From the NCBI RefSeq assembly GCF_000718135.1, contig NZ_JOEM01000002.1, forward strand, positions 289,816 to 353,815: a stretch of 64,000 nt of DNA, read 5' to 3'. The position numbers and the translations under genes were made by a program. The DNA is from Streptomyces cyaneofuscatus. GTDB lineage: Bacteria > Actinomycetota > Actinomycetes > Streptomycetales > Streptomycetaceae. Below, one piece after another: positions 24,850 through 35,563 of the stretch; within the stretch, counting starts at the first letter, position 1, and every line of letters begins with the position of its first letter. The notes under the pieces are model-generated. The model searched no databases, was not told the origin of the DNA, and saw nothing but the letters and a program-made list of their open reading frames with translations.

Positions 24850-26250
24850 ATGACGGTGCATCAGCATGCGGTGGATGTAGGCACGTTCGCGCAATACCTA
24901 CGGGAGATGACGGCACGGCTCGACCCCGGACGCGGGTGGTACGGGGTCTTCACCCGGCGCGATCCGCAGGGCATGCGGTCCTGTCTCGACGGGGTGGAGA
25001 TCCCGCCCTGGGACGTCGTGGAGTCCCTGCTCGCCGATCTGGCCGAGGTCCACGGCGCGTACTTCGCCGAGCAGGTCTCGGTACGGGCCGCCGCGCTGTA
25101 CTCCGCCTCAGCGGCCGCCCACGACCGGCGGCCCGGCGGACGCCAGGAGCTCGTCCACCGGCTGGAGTTGATGATCCGCGAGCAGGGCCGGGCGGCCGAG
25201 CGGCTGCGCACGGCCGGGGCGGGCGGTGTGGACCCGGCCGACCCGGAGGCGGTGGCCTGGGCCCACGACGACCACCGGCGCGCCTCGGCCCGGTGCGCGG
25301 AGCTGCGCAAGCGGCTGGCGGCGGTGACGGTTCCGCACCCGCGCGCCGGGGCGGGCCCGGAGCGGGTACCGGGGCCCGCGCCGGAGCGGGAGGTGGCGCC
25401 GGAGCCCGTACCGAACCCTGTGCCGGAGTCCGCGCCTGCGTCGGGCGGCGGTGAAGCGCCGGGGTGGTCCCGGTCCCGCAGACCCGCCGCCGGTCCCGCC
25501 CTTGAGCCCGCGCCCCGGCGCAAGAAGCCGCGCGGCGCCCGGTTCGCCGGTCTCGACGTGGACGACGAGGAGGCGACCGCGTACGCCCCCTCGCCCGTTC
25601 CCGCCCTGCCCGCACCCCCGTCGGAGGGCGGCTCCGCCCCGCGCGGCGCCCGGTTCGGCGGTGGGCCTGCGGAGGCGGCGGCGGAGGAGGCCCCCGGCCC
25701 CGCCGCTCTGCCGGACCCGGGCGCCGGAGAGGCCGTGGCCGCCGCCGTCGGGCGGCTCGTCCGGCTGCGGGCCGAGGGGCGCAGCGGCGAGGCCCATGTC
25801 GTGCTCTGCGAGGTGGCGGCCTGGCCCGCGCCCCGGCTGCCGGTGCTGGCGGTCGCCCTGTACCGGGCCGGCCTGGCCGCCGACTGGACGACCCTGCTCT
25901 GGGAGGCGTCCTCGCTGCCGCCCGCCGGGTTCGCCGCGGCGGCGGGGGCGCTGGCCGCGGCGGGCCGGGACGAGGACTGCGGGCTGCTGCTCCGGCAGGG
26001 GGTGGCCAGGCCCGCCGCCGAGGTCGCCGAGGCGGTCCTCGCCCTGGACGGCGCGGGCCGCGAGGGCGAGGCGCGGGCGCTGCTCGGCGCCTTCGTCCGC
26101 GTACGTACGCCGCAGGAGGCGGCCGAACTCGCGGGCGGCGGCGGGGACCGCGTCCTGCCGCACCTGCTGGCGGCGGCCCGCGAGGTGTCGGTGGAGCGGG
26201 AGTGGGACCTGATCCACGCGCTGCGGGTGGCGGGGGTACCGGGGGTGTGA
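24850..26250 (+). CDS. Ala/Pro-rich cytoplasmic protein of unknown function
   Basis: The protein has 466 residues with no signal peptide or TM helix. Residues 1-155 form a helical conserved-looking head (FAQYLREMTARLDPGRGWYGVFTRRDP, WDVVESLLADLAEVHGAYFAEQ, RQELVHRLELMIREQGRAAERLR). Residues about 160-300 are Pro/Glu-rich and disordered, with two copies of PRGARFxG. Residues about 300-466 are an alpha-helical repeat-like region. No catalytic motif is visible and the family is not recognised. GAGGGCGACG before the ATG may be the ribosome site. A scaffold role is possible. Confidence 0.78.
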   Translation: MTVHQHAVDVGTFAQYLREMTARLDPGRGWYGVFTRRDPQGMRSCLDGVEIPPWDVVESLLADLAEVHGAYFAEQVSVRAAALYSASAAAHDRRPGGRQELVHRLELMIREQGRAAERLRTAGAGGVDPADPEAVAWAHDDHRRASARCAELRKRLAAVTVPHPRAGAGPERVPGPAPEREVAPEPVPNPVPESAPASGGGEAPGWSRSRRPAAGPALEPAPRRKKPRGARFAGLDVDDEEATAYAPSPVPALPAPPSEGGSAPRGARFGGGPAEAAAEEAPGPAALPDPGAGEAVAAAVGRLVRLRAEGRSGEAHVVLCEVAAWPAPRLPVLAVALYRAGLAADWTTLLWEASSLPPAGFAAAAGALAAAGRDEDCGLLLRQGVARPAAEVAEAVLALDGAGREGEARALLGAFVRVRTPQEAAELAGGGGDRVLPHLLAAAREVSVEREWDLIHALRVAGVPGV

Positions 26251-26284
26251 AGCGGCTTCCGAGCCCTCCCCGGCCGGTCAGGGC

Positions 26285-27328
26285 TCAGAGCACCTCGGAG
26301 GTCGTCCGCCGATAGGTCGAGCGCCGGTCCTCGATGGCCGCCCAGCGGTCCCCGTACACCGCCTCGCGCACCCCCTCATCCCGCAGGAAGTCGTGCGGGA
26401 AGCCCAGCGGGACCCTGCTCAGCGTGTCCAGCCGGTCCACGGCGTCCACGTCCAGCTCCACGTTCAGGCAGCCGAGGGCGTCGGTGAGCTGGTCCGGGGT
26501 GGACGGGCCGAGGATCGGGACGATGTTGCCCGGGCGGCCGCGCAGCCAGGCGAGCGCCACCGCGGCCGGGCTCCAGCCGCCCTCCCGGGCGATCTCCACC
26601 ACGGCCCGCACGGTCTCCCGCGCGCGCAGCTCCGCCTCGTCCGCCGCGCCCACCGCGGCCTCCTCCTGGCGGCCGGTCAGGCGGCCCCGGGCGAGCGGAC
26701 TCCAGGCGAACACGGCCTGGTCGAACGCGCGGGCCTGCGGGAGCAGTTCACGCTCCGGGGTGCGCTCCAGCAGGCTGTAGCGCAGCTGCGAACCGGTGAA
26801 CGGAGTCCAGCCGCGGAGCTCGGCGACCGTACTGGCCTGGGCGATCTCCCAGGCGGGCCAGTCGGACACTCCCACGTACAGCACCTTGCCGCTCCGGACC
26901 AGATCGTCGAGGGCGCGCATGACCTCCTCGACCGGGGTGAAGTTGTCCCGGGCGTGCACCCAGAGGACATCCAGCCGGTCCGTGCGCAGCCGCCGCAGGC
27001 TCGCCTCCACGGACTGCACCAGGTTCTTGCGGTGGTTGCCCCCGGAGTTGACGTCGCCCGGCCGGGTCGCACAGGTGTACTTGCTGGCGAGGACGAGCGC
27101 GTCGCGGCGGTCGCCCAGCAGCTCGCCCAGGACCGTCTCGGAGGTGCCGCCCGCGTACACGTCCGCCGTGTCCAGGAAGTTCCCGCCCGCCTTCAGGTAG
27201 GCATCGAGGATCTGTCCGGAGGTCTCGCGTACGGCCGCGTGGCCGGATTCGTGCCGGCCCAGGGTCATGGCGCCGAGCGCGAGCTCGCTGACGCGCAGAC
27301 CGGTCCTGCCGAAGAGTGTGCAGCGCAT
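26285..27328 (-). CDS. aldo/keto reductase
   Basis: The protein has 347 residues. The AKR tetrad is D53 and Y58 (FLDTADVYAGG), K83 (LASKYT) and H125 (VLWVHARDN). The NADPH-site C-terminus is VPILGPSTPDQLTDALG. AAGGA precedes the ATG. It reduces an aldehyde or ketone; the substrate is unknown. It is divergent from the pyrimidine-degradation operon across 320 bp, in the place where a dedicated regulator might be expected. Confidence 0.92.
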   Translation of the reverse strand: MRCTLFGRTGLRVSELALGAMTLGRHESGHAAVRETSGQILDAYLKAGGNFLDTADVYAGGTSETVLGELLGDRRDALVLASKYTCATRPGDVNSGGNHRKNLVQSVEASLRRLRTDRLDVLWVHARDNFTPVEEVMRALDDLVRSGKVLYVGVSDWPAWEIAQASTVAELRGWTPFTGSQLRYSLLERTPERELLPQARAFDQAVFAWSPLARGRLTGRQEEAAVGAADEAELRARETVRAVVEIAREGGWSPAAVALAWLRGRPGNIVPILGPSTPDQLTDALGCLNVELDVDAVDRLDTLSRVPLGFPHDFLRDEGVREAVYGDRWAAIEDRRSTYRRTTSEVL

Positions 27329-27648
27329 GAAGGATCCTTTTCGTTCGACCGATGCCGGGTGACGCCCGGAGGTGCCCGGAGAAGCCCGGGGACGCCAGAA
27401 GGCTATGAGCTGGAGCGCACTTCAGGGCAACCTCTCGCGGCTCTTCACGGACGTGCCGCGCGTGCGCGGAGTGATGCGTACCGTGACTGTTGTGGACCGC
27501 TCGGGTGCGAAACATGATCGACTCAGCCGGTTCACGGCGATGGTCTTGCCCCGCCGGACGGAGGGGCTTACGTTCTCCATCCATGCACCGATCTACGTGC
27601 GTAGAAAACGCGTAGAGGCTCTCTGACGCCGCGTCGAAGGAGCAGCTC
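27329..27648. other. 320-bp divergent intergenic region upstream of the pyrimidine operon
   Basis: This region should carry the promoters of both the AKR gene and the nitrilase-led operon. Near the operon end, CTACG TG CGTAG (27593-27604) forms an inverted repeat followed after 6 bases by another CGTAG (27611-27615), a candidate operator about 35-55 bases before the ATG. An 84-codon open frame at 27372-27626 has no ribosome site and no recognisable features; I do not call it. Confidence 0.5.
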
Positions 27649-28491
27649 ATGTCCCACGTCGTACGCGCCGCACTCGTCCAGGCGACCTGGACCGGCGACA
27701 CCGAATCCATGATCGCCAAGCATGAGGACCATGCGCGCGAGGCCGCCCGGCAGGGGGCGAAGATCATCGGCTTCCAGGAGGTGTTCAACGCCCCCTACTT
27801 CTGCCAGGTCCAGGACCCCGAGCACTACCGCTGGGCCGAGCCGGTCCCGGACGGGCCGACCGTCCGCCGGATGCAGGACCTCGCCCGCGAGACCGGCATG
27901 GTGATCGTCGTCCCGGTCTTCGAGGTCGAGCAGTCCGGCTTCTACTACAACACCGCTGCCGTGATCGACGCCGACGGCTCGTACCTCGGCAAGTACCGCA
28001 AGCACCACATCCCGCAGGTCAAGGGGTTCTGGGAGAAGTACTACTTCAAGCCCGGGAACGCCGGCTGGCCCGTCTTCGACACCGCCGTCGGCAAGGTCGG
28101 CGTCTACATCTGCTACGACCGGCACTTCCCCGAGGGGTGGCGTCAACTCGGACTCAGCGGAGCTCAGTTGGTCTACAACCCGTCGGCCACCTCGCGCGGC
28201 CTCTCCGGCTACCTCTGGCAGCTGGAGCAGCCCGCGTCCGCCGTCGCCAACGAGTACTTCGTCGCCGCGATCAACCGGGTCGGCCAGGAGGAGTACGGCG
28301 ACAACGACTTCTACGGCACCAGCTACTTCGTCGATCCGCGCGGCCAGTTCGTCGGGGAGGTGGCCAGCGACAAGGAGGAGGAACTCGTCGTCCGCGACCT
28401 GGACTTCGGCCTGATCGACGAGGTCCGCCAGCAGTGGGCCTTCTACCGGGACCGCAGGCCCGACGCCTACGACGGGCTGGTGGAGCCGTGA
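27649..28491 (+). CDS. nitrilase-superfamily amidohydrolase, beta-ureidopropionase-like
   Basis: The protein has 280 residues with AAGGAG upstream. The catalytic triad is E44 (FQEVF), K117 (YRKHHIP) and nucleophile C155 (YICYDRHFPE). Length and motifs match N-carbamoyl-beta-alanine/N-carbamoyl amino-acid amidohydrolases. Together with the downstream dihydropyrimidinase it would perform the last hydrolysis of reductive uracil/thymine (or hydantoin) degradation, releasing a beta-amino acid, CO2 and ammonia. It is first in a five-gene operon. Its stop overlaps the next start by 4 bases (GTGA). Confidence 0.9.
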   Translation: MSHVVRAALVQATWTGDTESMIAKHEDHAREAARQGAKIIGFQEVFNAPYFCQVQDPEHYRWAEPVPDGPTVRRMQDLARETGMVIVVPVFEVEQSGFYYNTAAVIDADGSYLGKYRKHHIPQVKGFWEKYYFKPGNAGWPVFDTAVGKVGVYICYDRHFPEGWRQLGLSGAQLVYNPSATSRGLSGYLWQLEQPASAVANEYFVAAINRVGQEEYGDNDFYGTSYFVDPRGQFVGEVASDKEEELVVRDLDFGLIDEVRQQWAFYRDRRPDAYDGLVEP

Positions 28492-29771
28492 GCGGACTGT
28501 ACGAACGCCACCTCGCCGTCAGCCCCGAGTGGCTGGCCCTCTACTACCGCCACCCCATCGAACTCACGCATGGCGAGGGCCGGTACGTCTGGGACGCCGA
28601 CGGCAACCGCTACCTCGACTTCTTCGGCGGCATCCTCACCACCATGACCGCCCACGCCCTGCCCGAGGTCACCAAGGCGATCTCCGAGCAGGCCGGGCGG
28701 ATCATCCACTCCTCCACGCTCTACCTCAACCGCCCCATGGTGGAGCTGGCCGAGCGGATCGCCACCCTCTCCGGCATCCCGGACGCCCGGGTCTTCTTCA
28801 CCACCTCGGGCACCGAGGCGAACGACACCGCGCTGCTGCTCGCCACCGCGTACCGCAGGTCCAACCAGATCCTCGCGATGCGCAACAGCTACCACGGCCG
28901 CTCCTTCTCCGCCGTTTCCATCACCGGCAACCACGCCTGGTCGCCCACGACCCTCTCCCCGCTCCAGACGTTGTACGTCCACGGGGGCGTCCGATCCCGT
29001 GGCCCGTACGCGGATTTGAGCGACGACCGGTTCATCCGGGCGTGCGTCGCCGATCTGGAGGACCTCCTCGGGCACACCCGGGAGGCCGCGGCGCTGATCG
29101 CGGAACCCATCCAGGGCGTCGGCGGCTTCACCTCGCCGCCCGACGGGCTGTTCGCCGCGTTCCGCCAAGTCCTGGACCGGCACGGCATCCTGTGGATCTC
29201 CGACGAGGTGCAGACCGGCTGGGGCCGTACCGGTGAGCACTTCTGGGGCTGGCAGGCGCACGCCGAGCACGGCCCGCCGGACATCCTCACCTTCGCCAAG
29301 GGCATCGGCAACGGCATGTCCATCGGCGGGGTCGTCGCCCGCGCGGAGGTGATGAACTGCCTGGACGCCAACTCCATCTCCACGTTCGGCGGTTCACCCG
29401 TCACCATGGCGGCCGGCCTCGCCAACCTCTCGTACCACCTGGAACACGACCTCCAGGGCAACGCGCGGCGCGTGGGCGGGCTCCTCATCGAGCGGCTGCG
29501 GGGGATCGCGGCCGCATCCGACGCCGTACGCGAAGTGCGCGGCCGGGGCCTGATGATCGGCATCGAGCTGGTGAAGCCCGGCACGGACGAGGCGAACCCG
29601 GAGGCCGCCGCGGCCGTCCTGGAGGCGGCGCGCGCGGGCGGGCTGCTCATCGGCAAGGGCGGCGGCCACAACACCAGCGTGCTGCGGATCGCCCCGCCCC
29701 TGACCCTGACCGTCGCCGAGGCGGAGGAGGGTGCGTCGGTCCTCGCCGACGCCCTGCGCGCGGCCGACTGA
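28488..29771 (+). CDS. class III aminotransferase (beta-alanine/3-aminoisobutyrate type)
   Basis: The protein has 427 residues from the GTG overlapping the nitrilase stop. It has the PLP fold-type I pattern: TSGTEANDTALLLA, Y/H in NSYHGRS, EPIQGVGGF, D239 in WISDEVQTGWGRTG and Schiff-base K271 in FAKGIGNG. In this operon it probably removes the amino group from beta-alanine or 3-aminoisobutyrate made by the nitrilase, giving a semialdehyde. AGXT2-like enzymes are the closest type. Translation is coupled to the upstream gene. Confidence 0.9.
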   Translation: MSGLYERHLAVSPEWLALYYRHPIELTHGEGRYVWDADGNRYLDFFGGILTTMTAHALPEVTKAISEQAGRIIHSSTLYLNRPMVELAERIATLSGIPDARVFFTTSGTEANDTALLLATAYRRSNQILAMRNSYHGRSFSAVSITGNHAWSPTTLSPLQTLYVHGGVRSRGPYADLSDDRFIRACVADLEDLLGHTREAAALIAEPIQGVGGFTSPPDGLFAAFRQVLDRHGILWISDEVQTGWGRTGEHFWGWQAHAEHGPPDILTFAKGIGNGMSIGGVVARAEVMNCLDANSISTFGGSPVTMAAGLANLSYHLEHDLQGNARRVGGLLIERLRGIAAASDAVREVRGRGLMIGIELVKPGTDEANPEAAAAVLEAARAGGLLIGKGGGHNTSVLRIAPPLTLTVAEAEEGASVLADALRAAD

Positions 29772-29794
29772 ACACCGTACGACCGAACAGCGTG

Positions 29795-29819
29795 CGGGGG
29801 CCCGTGTGCAGGGCCCCCG
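29795..29819. terminator. GC hairpin inside the operon, between aminotransferase and hydA
   Basis: CGGGGGCCC (29795-29803) and GGGCCCCCG (29811-29819) pair perfectly around a 7-base loop. There is no U-run. Because genes of the same pathway follow 25 bases later, it may act as an mRNA processing or attenuation element rather than an operon end. Confidence 0.5.
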
Positions 29820-29843
29820 TACCGCCCCAGCGAGGAGGTACCC

Positions 29844-31244
29844 ATGAGCCGTACCGTCATCCGCGGTGGTCTGGTCATCACCGCGTCCGACGAGATCCAC
29901 GCCGACGTCCTCGTCGAGGGCGGGCGCATCGCCGCACTCGCCGCACACGGCACCGACGCCGCGGAGAGCTGGAGCGCCGACCGCAGCATCGACGCCACGG
30001 GGAAGTACGTCATCCCGGGCGGCGTCGACGGCCACACCCACATGGAGATGCCGTTCGGCGGGACGTACGCCGCCGACACCTTCGAGACCGGCACCCGCGC
30101 CGCCGCCTGGGGCGGGACCACCACCATCGTGGACTTCGCGATCCAGAGCGTGGGGAAGTCCCTGCGCGAGGGGCTCGACGCCTGGTACGCCAAGGCCGAC
30201 GGCAACTGCGCCGTCGACTACGCCTTCCACATGATCCTCGCCGACGTGAACCCGTCCTCGCTCAAGGAGATGGACCGCCTGGTCGCCGAAGGCGTCACGT
30301 CCTTCAAGCTGTTCATGGCGTATCCGGGCGTCTTCTACTCCGACGACGGCCAGATCCTTCGGGCCATGCAACAGGCCTCCGGCAACGGCGGGTTGATCAT
30401 GATGCACGCCGAGAACGGCATCGCCATCGACGTCCTGGTCGAGCAGGCGCTCGCCGCCGGCCGCACCGACCCCCGCTACCACGGAGACGTCCGCAAGGTC
30501 GCCCTGGAGGCCGAGGCCACCCACCGCGCCATCCAGCTCGCCCGGGTCGCGGGATCGCCTCTCTACGTCGTCCACGTCTCCGCCGACGAGGCCGTGGAGG
30601 AGATCGCCGCCGCCCGCCACAAGGGGCTTCCGGTGTTCGGCGAGACCTGTCCGCAGTACCTGTTCCTCTCCACGGACAACCTCGCCGAGCCCGACTTCGA
30701 GGGCGCGAAGTACGTCTGCTCCACCCCGCTGCGACCCAAGGAACACCAGGAGACGCTGTGGCGGGGCCTGCGGAACAACGAGCTCCAGGTCGTCTCCACC
30801 GACCACTGCCCCTTCTGCTTCTCCGGCCAGAAGGAGATGGGCCGCGGCGACTTCTCCAAGATCCCCAACGGTATGCCGGGCGTCGAGCACCGGATGGACC
30901 TGCTGCACCAGGCCGTCGTGGACGGGCACATCACCCGCCGCCGCTGGATCGAGATCGCCTGCGCCTCCCCGGCCCGGATGTTCGGCCTCTACCCGAAGAA
31001 GGGCACCATCGCCCCGGGCGCCGACGCGGACATCGTCATCTACGACCCGCACGCCGAGCAGACCCTCTCCGCCGAGACGCACCACATGAACGTCGACTAC
31101 TCGGCGTACGAGGGCAAACGGATCACCGGCCAGGTCGAGACCGTGCTCTCCCGCGGCGAACTCGTCATCGACGGACGGAAGTTCACCGGCCGCGCCGGAC
31201 ACGGCATGTACACCCCGCGTGCCACCAGTCAGTACCTCGACTAG
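29844..31244 (+). CDS. hydA: dihydropyrimidinase / D-hydantoinase
   Basis: The protein has 466 residues with GAGGAGG upstream. It has the amidohydrolase metal site: H64 and H66 (GHTHMEMPFGG), carboxylated K155 (TSFKLFMAYPG), H188 (MMHAENG), H244 (VVHVSADEA) and D320 (STDHCPFCFSGQK). The loop and C-terminus (HHMNVDYSAYEGKRITGQV) are those of bacterial hydantoinases. It opens the dihydrouracil or hydantoin ring to the N-carbamoyl amino acid. It sits third in the operon. Confidence 0.95.
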   Translation: MSRTVIRGGLVITASDEIHADVLVEGGRIAALAAHGTDAAESWSADRSIDATGKYVIPGGVDGHTHMEMPFGGTYAADTFETGTRAAAWGGTTTIVDFAIQSVGKSLREGLDAWYAKADGNCAVDYAFHMILADVNPSSLKEMDRLVAEGVTSFKLFMAYPGVFYSDDGQILRAMQQASGNGGLIMMHAENGIAIDVLVEQALAAGRTDPRYHGDVRKVALEAEATHRAIQLARVAGSPLYVVHVSADEAVEEIAAARHKGLPVFGETCPQYLFLSTDNLAEPDFEGAKYVCSTPLRPKEHQETLWRGLRNNELQVVSTDHCPFCFSGQKEMGRGDFSKIPNGMPGVEHRMDLLHQAVVDGHITRRRWIEIACASPARMFGLYPKKGTIAPGADADIVIYDPHAEQTLSAETHHMNVDYSAYEGKRITGQVETVLSRGELVIDGRKFTGRAGHGMYTPRATSQYLD

Positions 31245-31254
31245 GAGATCCCGC

Positions 31255-32256
31255 ATGGACTTCGGACTCGTCCTCCAGACCGACCCGCCCGCCTCCGCCG
31301 TCGTCGGCCTGATGCGCCGCGCCGAGCGGAACGGCTTCCGGTACGGCTGGACCTTCGACTCGGCGGTGCTCTGGCAGGAGCCGTTCGTCATCTACAGCCG
31401 CATCCTGGAGCACACCGACCGGATGACCGTCGGCCCGATGGTCACCAACCCCGGCACCCGCACCTGGGAGGTCACCGCCTCCACCTTCGCCACCCTCAAC
31501 GACATGTACGGCAACCGCACGGTCTGCGGGATCGGGCGCGGCGACTCCGCGATGCGGGTCGCGGGCCGCAAGCCCAACACGCTGGCCCGGCTGGGGGAGG
31601 CCATCGACGTCATCCGGGACCTCGCCGAGGGCCGGGAGGCCACGGTCGACGGGCAGCCGGTGCAGATCCCGTGGGTGAAGGACGGGCGGCTGCCGGTCTG
31701 GATGGCGGCGTACGGGCCCAAGGCCCTCGCCCTGGCCGGCCAGAAGGCGGACGGCTTCATCCTCCAGCTCGCCGACCCGTTCCTCAGCGAGTGGATGATC
31801 AAGGCGGTACGGGACGCGGCGTCCGACGCCGGCCGGGACCCGGACTCCGTCACCATCTGCGTCGCCGCCCCCGCCTATGTCGGCGACGACCTCGACCACG
31901 CCCGCGAGCAGTGCCGCTGGTTCGGCGGGATGGTCGGCAACCACGTCGCCGACCTGGTCGCCCGCTACGGCGAACACTCGGGGATGGTGCCGGACGAGCT
32001 GACCGCGTACATCGCGGGCCGCTCCGGTTACGACTACAGCCACCACGGGCGCACCGGCAACCCGGACACCGCCTTCGTCCCGGACGAGATCGTCGACCGG
32101 TTCTGTCTGCTGGGGCCGGCCGAGGCGCATATCGAGAAGCTCCGGGCGCTACGGGACATGGGCGTCGACCAGTTCGCCGTCTACAACATGCACGACGCCC
32201 GCGAGGCGACCATCGACGCGTACGGTTCCACGATCATCCCCGCGCTGAACGCCTGA
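31255..32256 (+). CDS. LLM-class F420-dependent oxidoreductase (TIGR03842-like)
   Basis: The protein has 333 residues from the ATG at 31255 with AGGAG 8 bases upstream. It has an LLM barrel: MDFGLVLQTDPPASAVVGLMRRAE, VGPMVTNPGTRTWEVTASTFATLND, CGIGRGDSAMRVAGRKP, VWMAAYGPKALALAGQKADG and the C-terminal GVDQFAVYNM. It is an F420-type flavoenzyme homologue that commonly accompanies hydantoinase genes. Its reaction is not established. A dihydropyrimidine redox step would fit, since no dihydropyrimidine dehydrogenase is encoded here. It follows hydA by 10 bases. Confidence 0.88.
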   Translation: MDFGLVLQTDPPASAVVGLMRRAERNGFRYGWTFDSAVLWQEPFVIYSRILEHTDRMTVGPMVTNPGTRTWEVTASTFATLNDMYGNRTVCGIGRGDSAMRVAGRKPNTLARLGEAIDVIRDLAEGREATVDGQPVQIPWVKDGRLPVWMAAYGPKALALAGQKADGFILQLADPFLSEWMIKAVRDAASDAGRDPDSVTICVAAPAYVGDDLDHAREQCRWFGGMVGNHVADLVARYGEHSGMVPDELTAYIAGRSGYDYSHHGRTGNPDTAFVPDEIVDRFCLLGPAEAHIEKLRALRDMGVDQFAVYNMHDAREATIDAYGSTIIPALNA

Positions 32257-32330
32257 GGACCACACCTCTTCAGGAGCCCCGCCCGCACCGCCCCGCACGG
32301 CACCGCTCCCGAGCGAAGGGCTCAGCCGCC

Positions 32331-33890
<1,560 letters not shown>

Positions 33891-33907
33891 GCGAGTGACG
33901 GCCCGTC

Positions 33908-33954
33908 AGGCCCGGTCGGTGGCCGCTCCTTTCGGGAAGCCATCGGCCGGGCCT
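33908..33954. terminator. bidirectional terminator hairpin after the NCS1 gene
   Basis: AGGCCCGGTCGGTGGC (33908-33923) pairs with GCCATCGGCCGGGCCT (33939-33954) over 16 positions, two of them G-U, with a 15-base loop. It lies between the convergent NCS1 and ThuA-ricin genes. Confidence 0.75.
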
Positions 33955-33969
33955 GCGGCGGGTGCTCCG

Positions 33970-35277
33970 CTAGCCGGCGAGAGCGAAGGACTGAGCCGTG
34001 GAGCCGTCGCACGTGCGCTGCACGAGCGCGGTGGACGGGGCGCCGCCGCCGGCGGGCAGGCTCAGGCACTTGCCGCTGTGCCGGGCCGTGAAGTGGTAGC
34101 GCCCCGACGCCTCCCGGACCGGCTTCCACTGCTGGTTGGCGCCCCCGCTGTACATCCAGAGCTGGAGCGGGGCGTTGTCGGCCGTCGACACCCCCGTCAC
34201 GTCCACCGCCTTCGCGGGGTCGTTGCGGGCGGCGATGCGGGTGAAGCCGCCGTCGGTCGGCTGGAACCGGAACTGCTGGGCCGTGGTGCCGTTGCACGCG
34301 TACTGCTGGACCACCGTCCCGTTGGCCGTGGCGGCCGCACGGGTGTCGGCGCAGCGGCCGTTGGCGGCGTTCGTCAGGCTGTACCAGGCGGTCGGCGGGA
34401 TCGGGTCGTCGGGGCCGGGGTTGCCGGTCGAGCCGGTGCCGAGCCAGGTGAGGCCGTCGAGCAGGAAGGTGTTCTGGGTGGCGGAGGCGAAGGTGGACGA
34501 CAACGGGGTGTTCGTGGCGTAGTTCATCGCGTTGTGGCCGAAGTTGGCGTACAGCATGCGGTAGTTCTTGTTCGTCCACACGATGGGGTAATCACCGCTG
34601 TACCAGCTCTGGTTGGGGTCGGTGCCCAGGGGAAAGCTCACCGGGTCCACCGAGACCAGCACATCGATGTCCGGGTTGGTCCGCAGGTTGCGGCTCCAGC
34701 TGTACCACTCGCTCACCGACGAGGTGAACGTACCCGGAAGGTGGCCCGTCGACGGGTGGGTGCGGTGGTCGGTGTGCAGGGTCGCGGTGGTGGGGCCCCA
34801 GGTGTTGGTGGCGAAGTTCCCGCTGCCCAGGAACTGGTTGTGGTACCAGGGCCAGTTCTGGGCGCTGGTCGTGAACGCGGCCACATGGAAGCCCATCCAG
34901 GCCCCGCCGCCCCTCATGTACGCCTCGAAGCCGCTGCGTTGGGCGGCGGACTGCGGGGCGTCGTCCAGGAAGAGGACCACCTGGTACTGGGTCAGGGCCG
35001 CGCTGTCGGTCAGCAGGTTCCAGTTGTTGGTGGAGGTGTACGTGAAGCCGTGCTCGGCGCCCGCCCTTGGGAACCACTCGTTGGCTTCCTTCACGAAACT
35101 GATGTGGGCCGCGTCCCAGGTGCCGTTGTAGAACGCGATGACCTTGAACGCCGGTGCCGATGCGGGAGCTTGAGGAGGAGCCGCTCCGGCCGGTGAGGTG
35201 AGGAGCGTGAGGAGCAGGGCCAGCAGCGCGAGCAGGGACAGGCCGGCGCGCGGGCGGCCGTGGGGGGCCTGAGGCAT
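33970..35277 (-). CDS. secreted ThuA-domain protein with C-terminal ricin-type lectin
   Basis: The protein has 435 residues from the ATG at 35275-35277, chosen for AAAGGA 8 bases upstream; an ATG 8 codons earlier also precedes the signal peptide. The signal peptide is about 1-34. Residues about 45-270 form a ThuA-like (GATase-like) domain: KVIAFYNGTWDAAH, YQVVLFLDDAPQSAAQRSGFEAYM, AWMGFHVAAFT, PIVWTNKNYRMLYANFGHN. Residues about 295-435 are a ricin B lectin (CBM13) with QxW-type repeats (QQYACNGTTAQQFRF, LWMYSGGANQQWKPV). It probably binds extracellular polysaccharide; ThuA activity on glycans is not well defined. It is divergent from another ricin-module protein. Confidence 0.87.
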   Translation of the reverse strand: MPQAPHGRPRAGLSLLALLALLLTLLTSPAGAAPPQAPASAPAFKVIAFYNGTWDAAHISFVKEANEWFPRAGAEHGFTYTSTNNWNLLTDSAALTQYQVVLFLDDAPQSAAQRSGFEAYMRGGGAWMGFHVAAFTTSAQNWPWYHNQFLGSGNFATNTWGPTTATLHTDHRTHPSTGHLPGTFTSSVSEWYSWSRNLRTNPDIDVLVSVDPVSFPLGTDPNQSWYSGDYPIVWTNKNYRMLYANFGHNAMNYATNTPLSSTFASATQNTFLLDGLTWLGTGSTGNPGPDDPIPPTAWYSLTNAANGRCADTRAAATANGTVVQQYACNGTTAQQFRFQPTDGGFTRIAARNDPAKAVDVTGVSTADNAPLQLWMYSGGANQQWKPVREASGRYHFTARHSGKCLSLPAGGGAPSTALVQRTCDGSTAQSFALAG

Positions 35278-35563
35278 GGGTGTGATCCTTTGTTCGTCCA
35301 TGTGGCGGACGTTCTCCCATGTGATTAAGAAGTGAACGGAACAAGGTGTCAAGGCTTTGGTCCGGACCAGTTCCGGTGCGAGGTCGGGGTGGTGCCCGTG
35401 CGGCCTGTGGCTAGCTCTAAAGGCTTGAGGTGCAAGGGAGTTGACGCAGGACGCCCCTGGCCGGCCCGGATTCACCTTCCGTACGCGCAGTCTTGACGTG
35501 TCCACGGAACGGGCCTAACTTCACGGCCTGAAGTAAGCCCACCCCCCGCCCCCGGAGACACAT

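Noticed and set aside
27372..27626. 84-codon open frame in the AKR/nitrilase intergenic region
   Set aside because: No ribosome site, no motif, and it covers the expected promoter and dyad of the pyrimidine operon.
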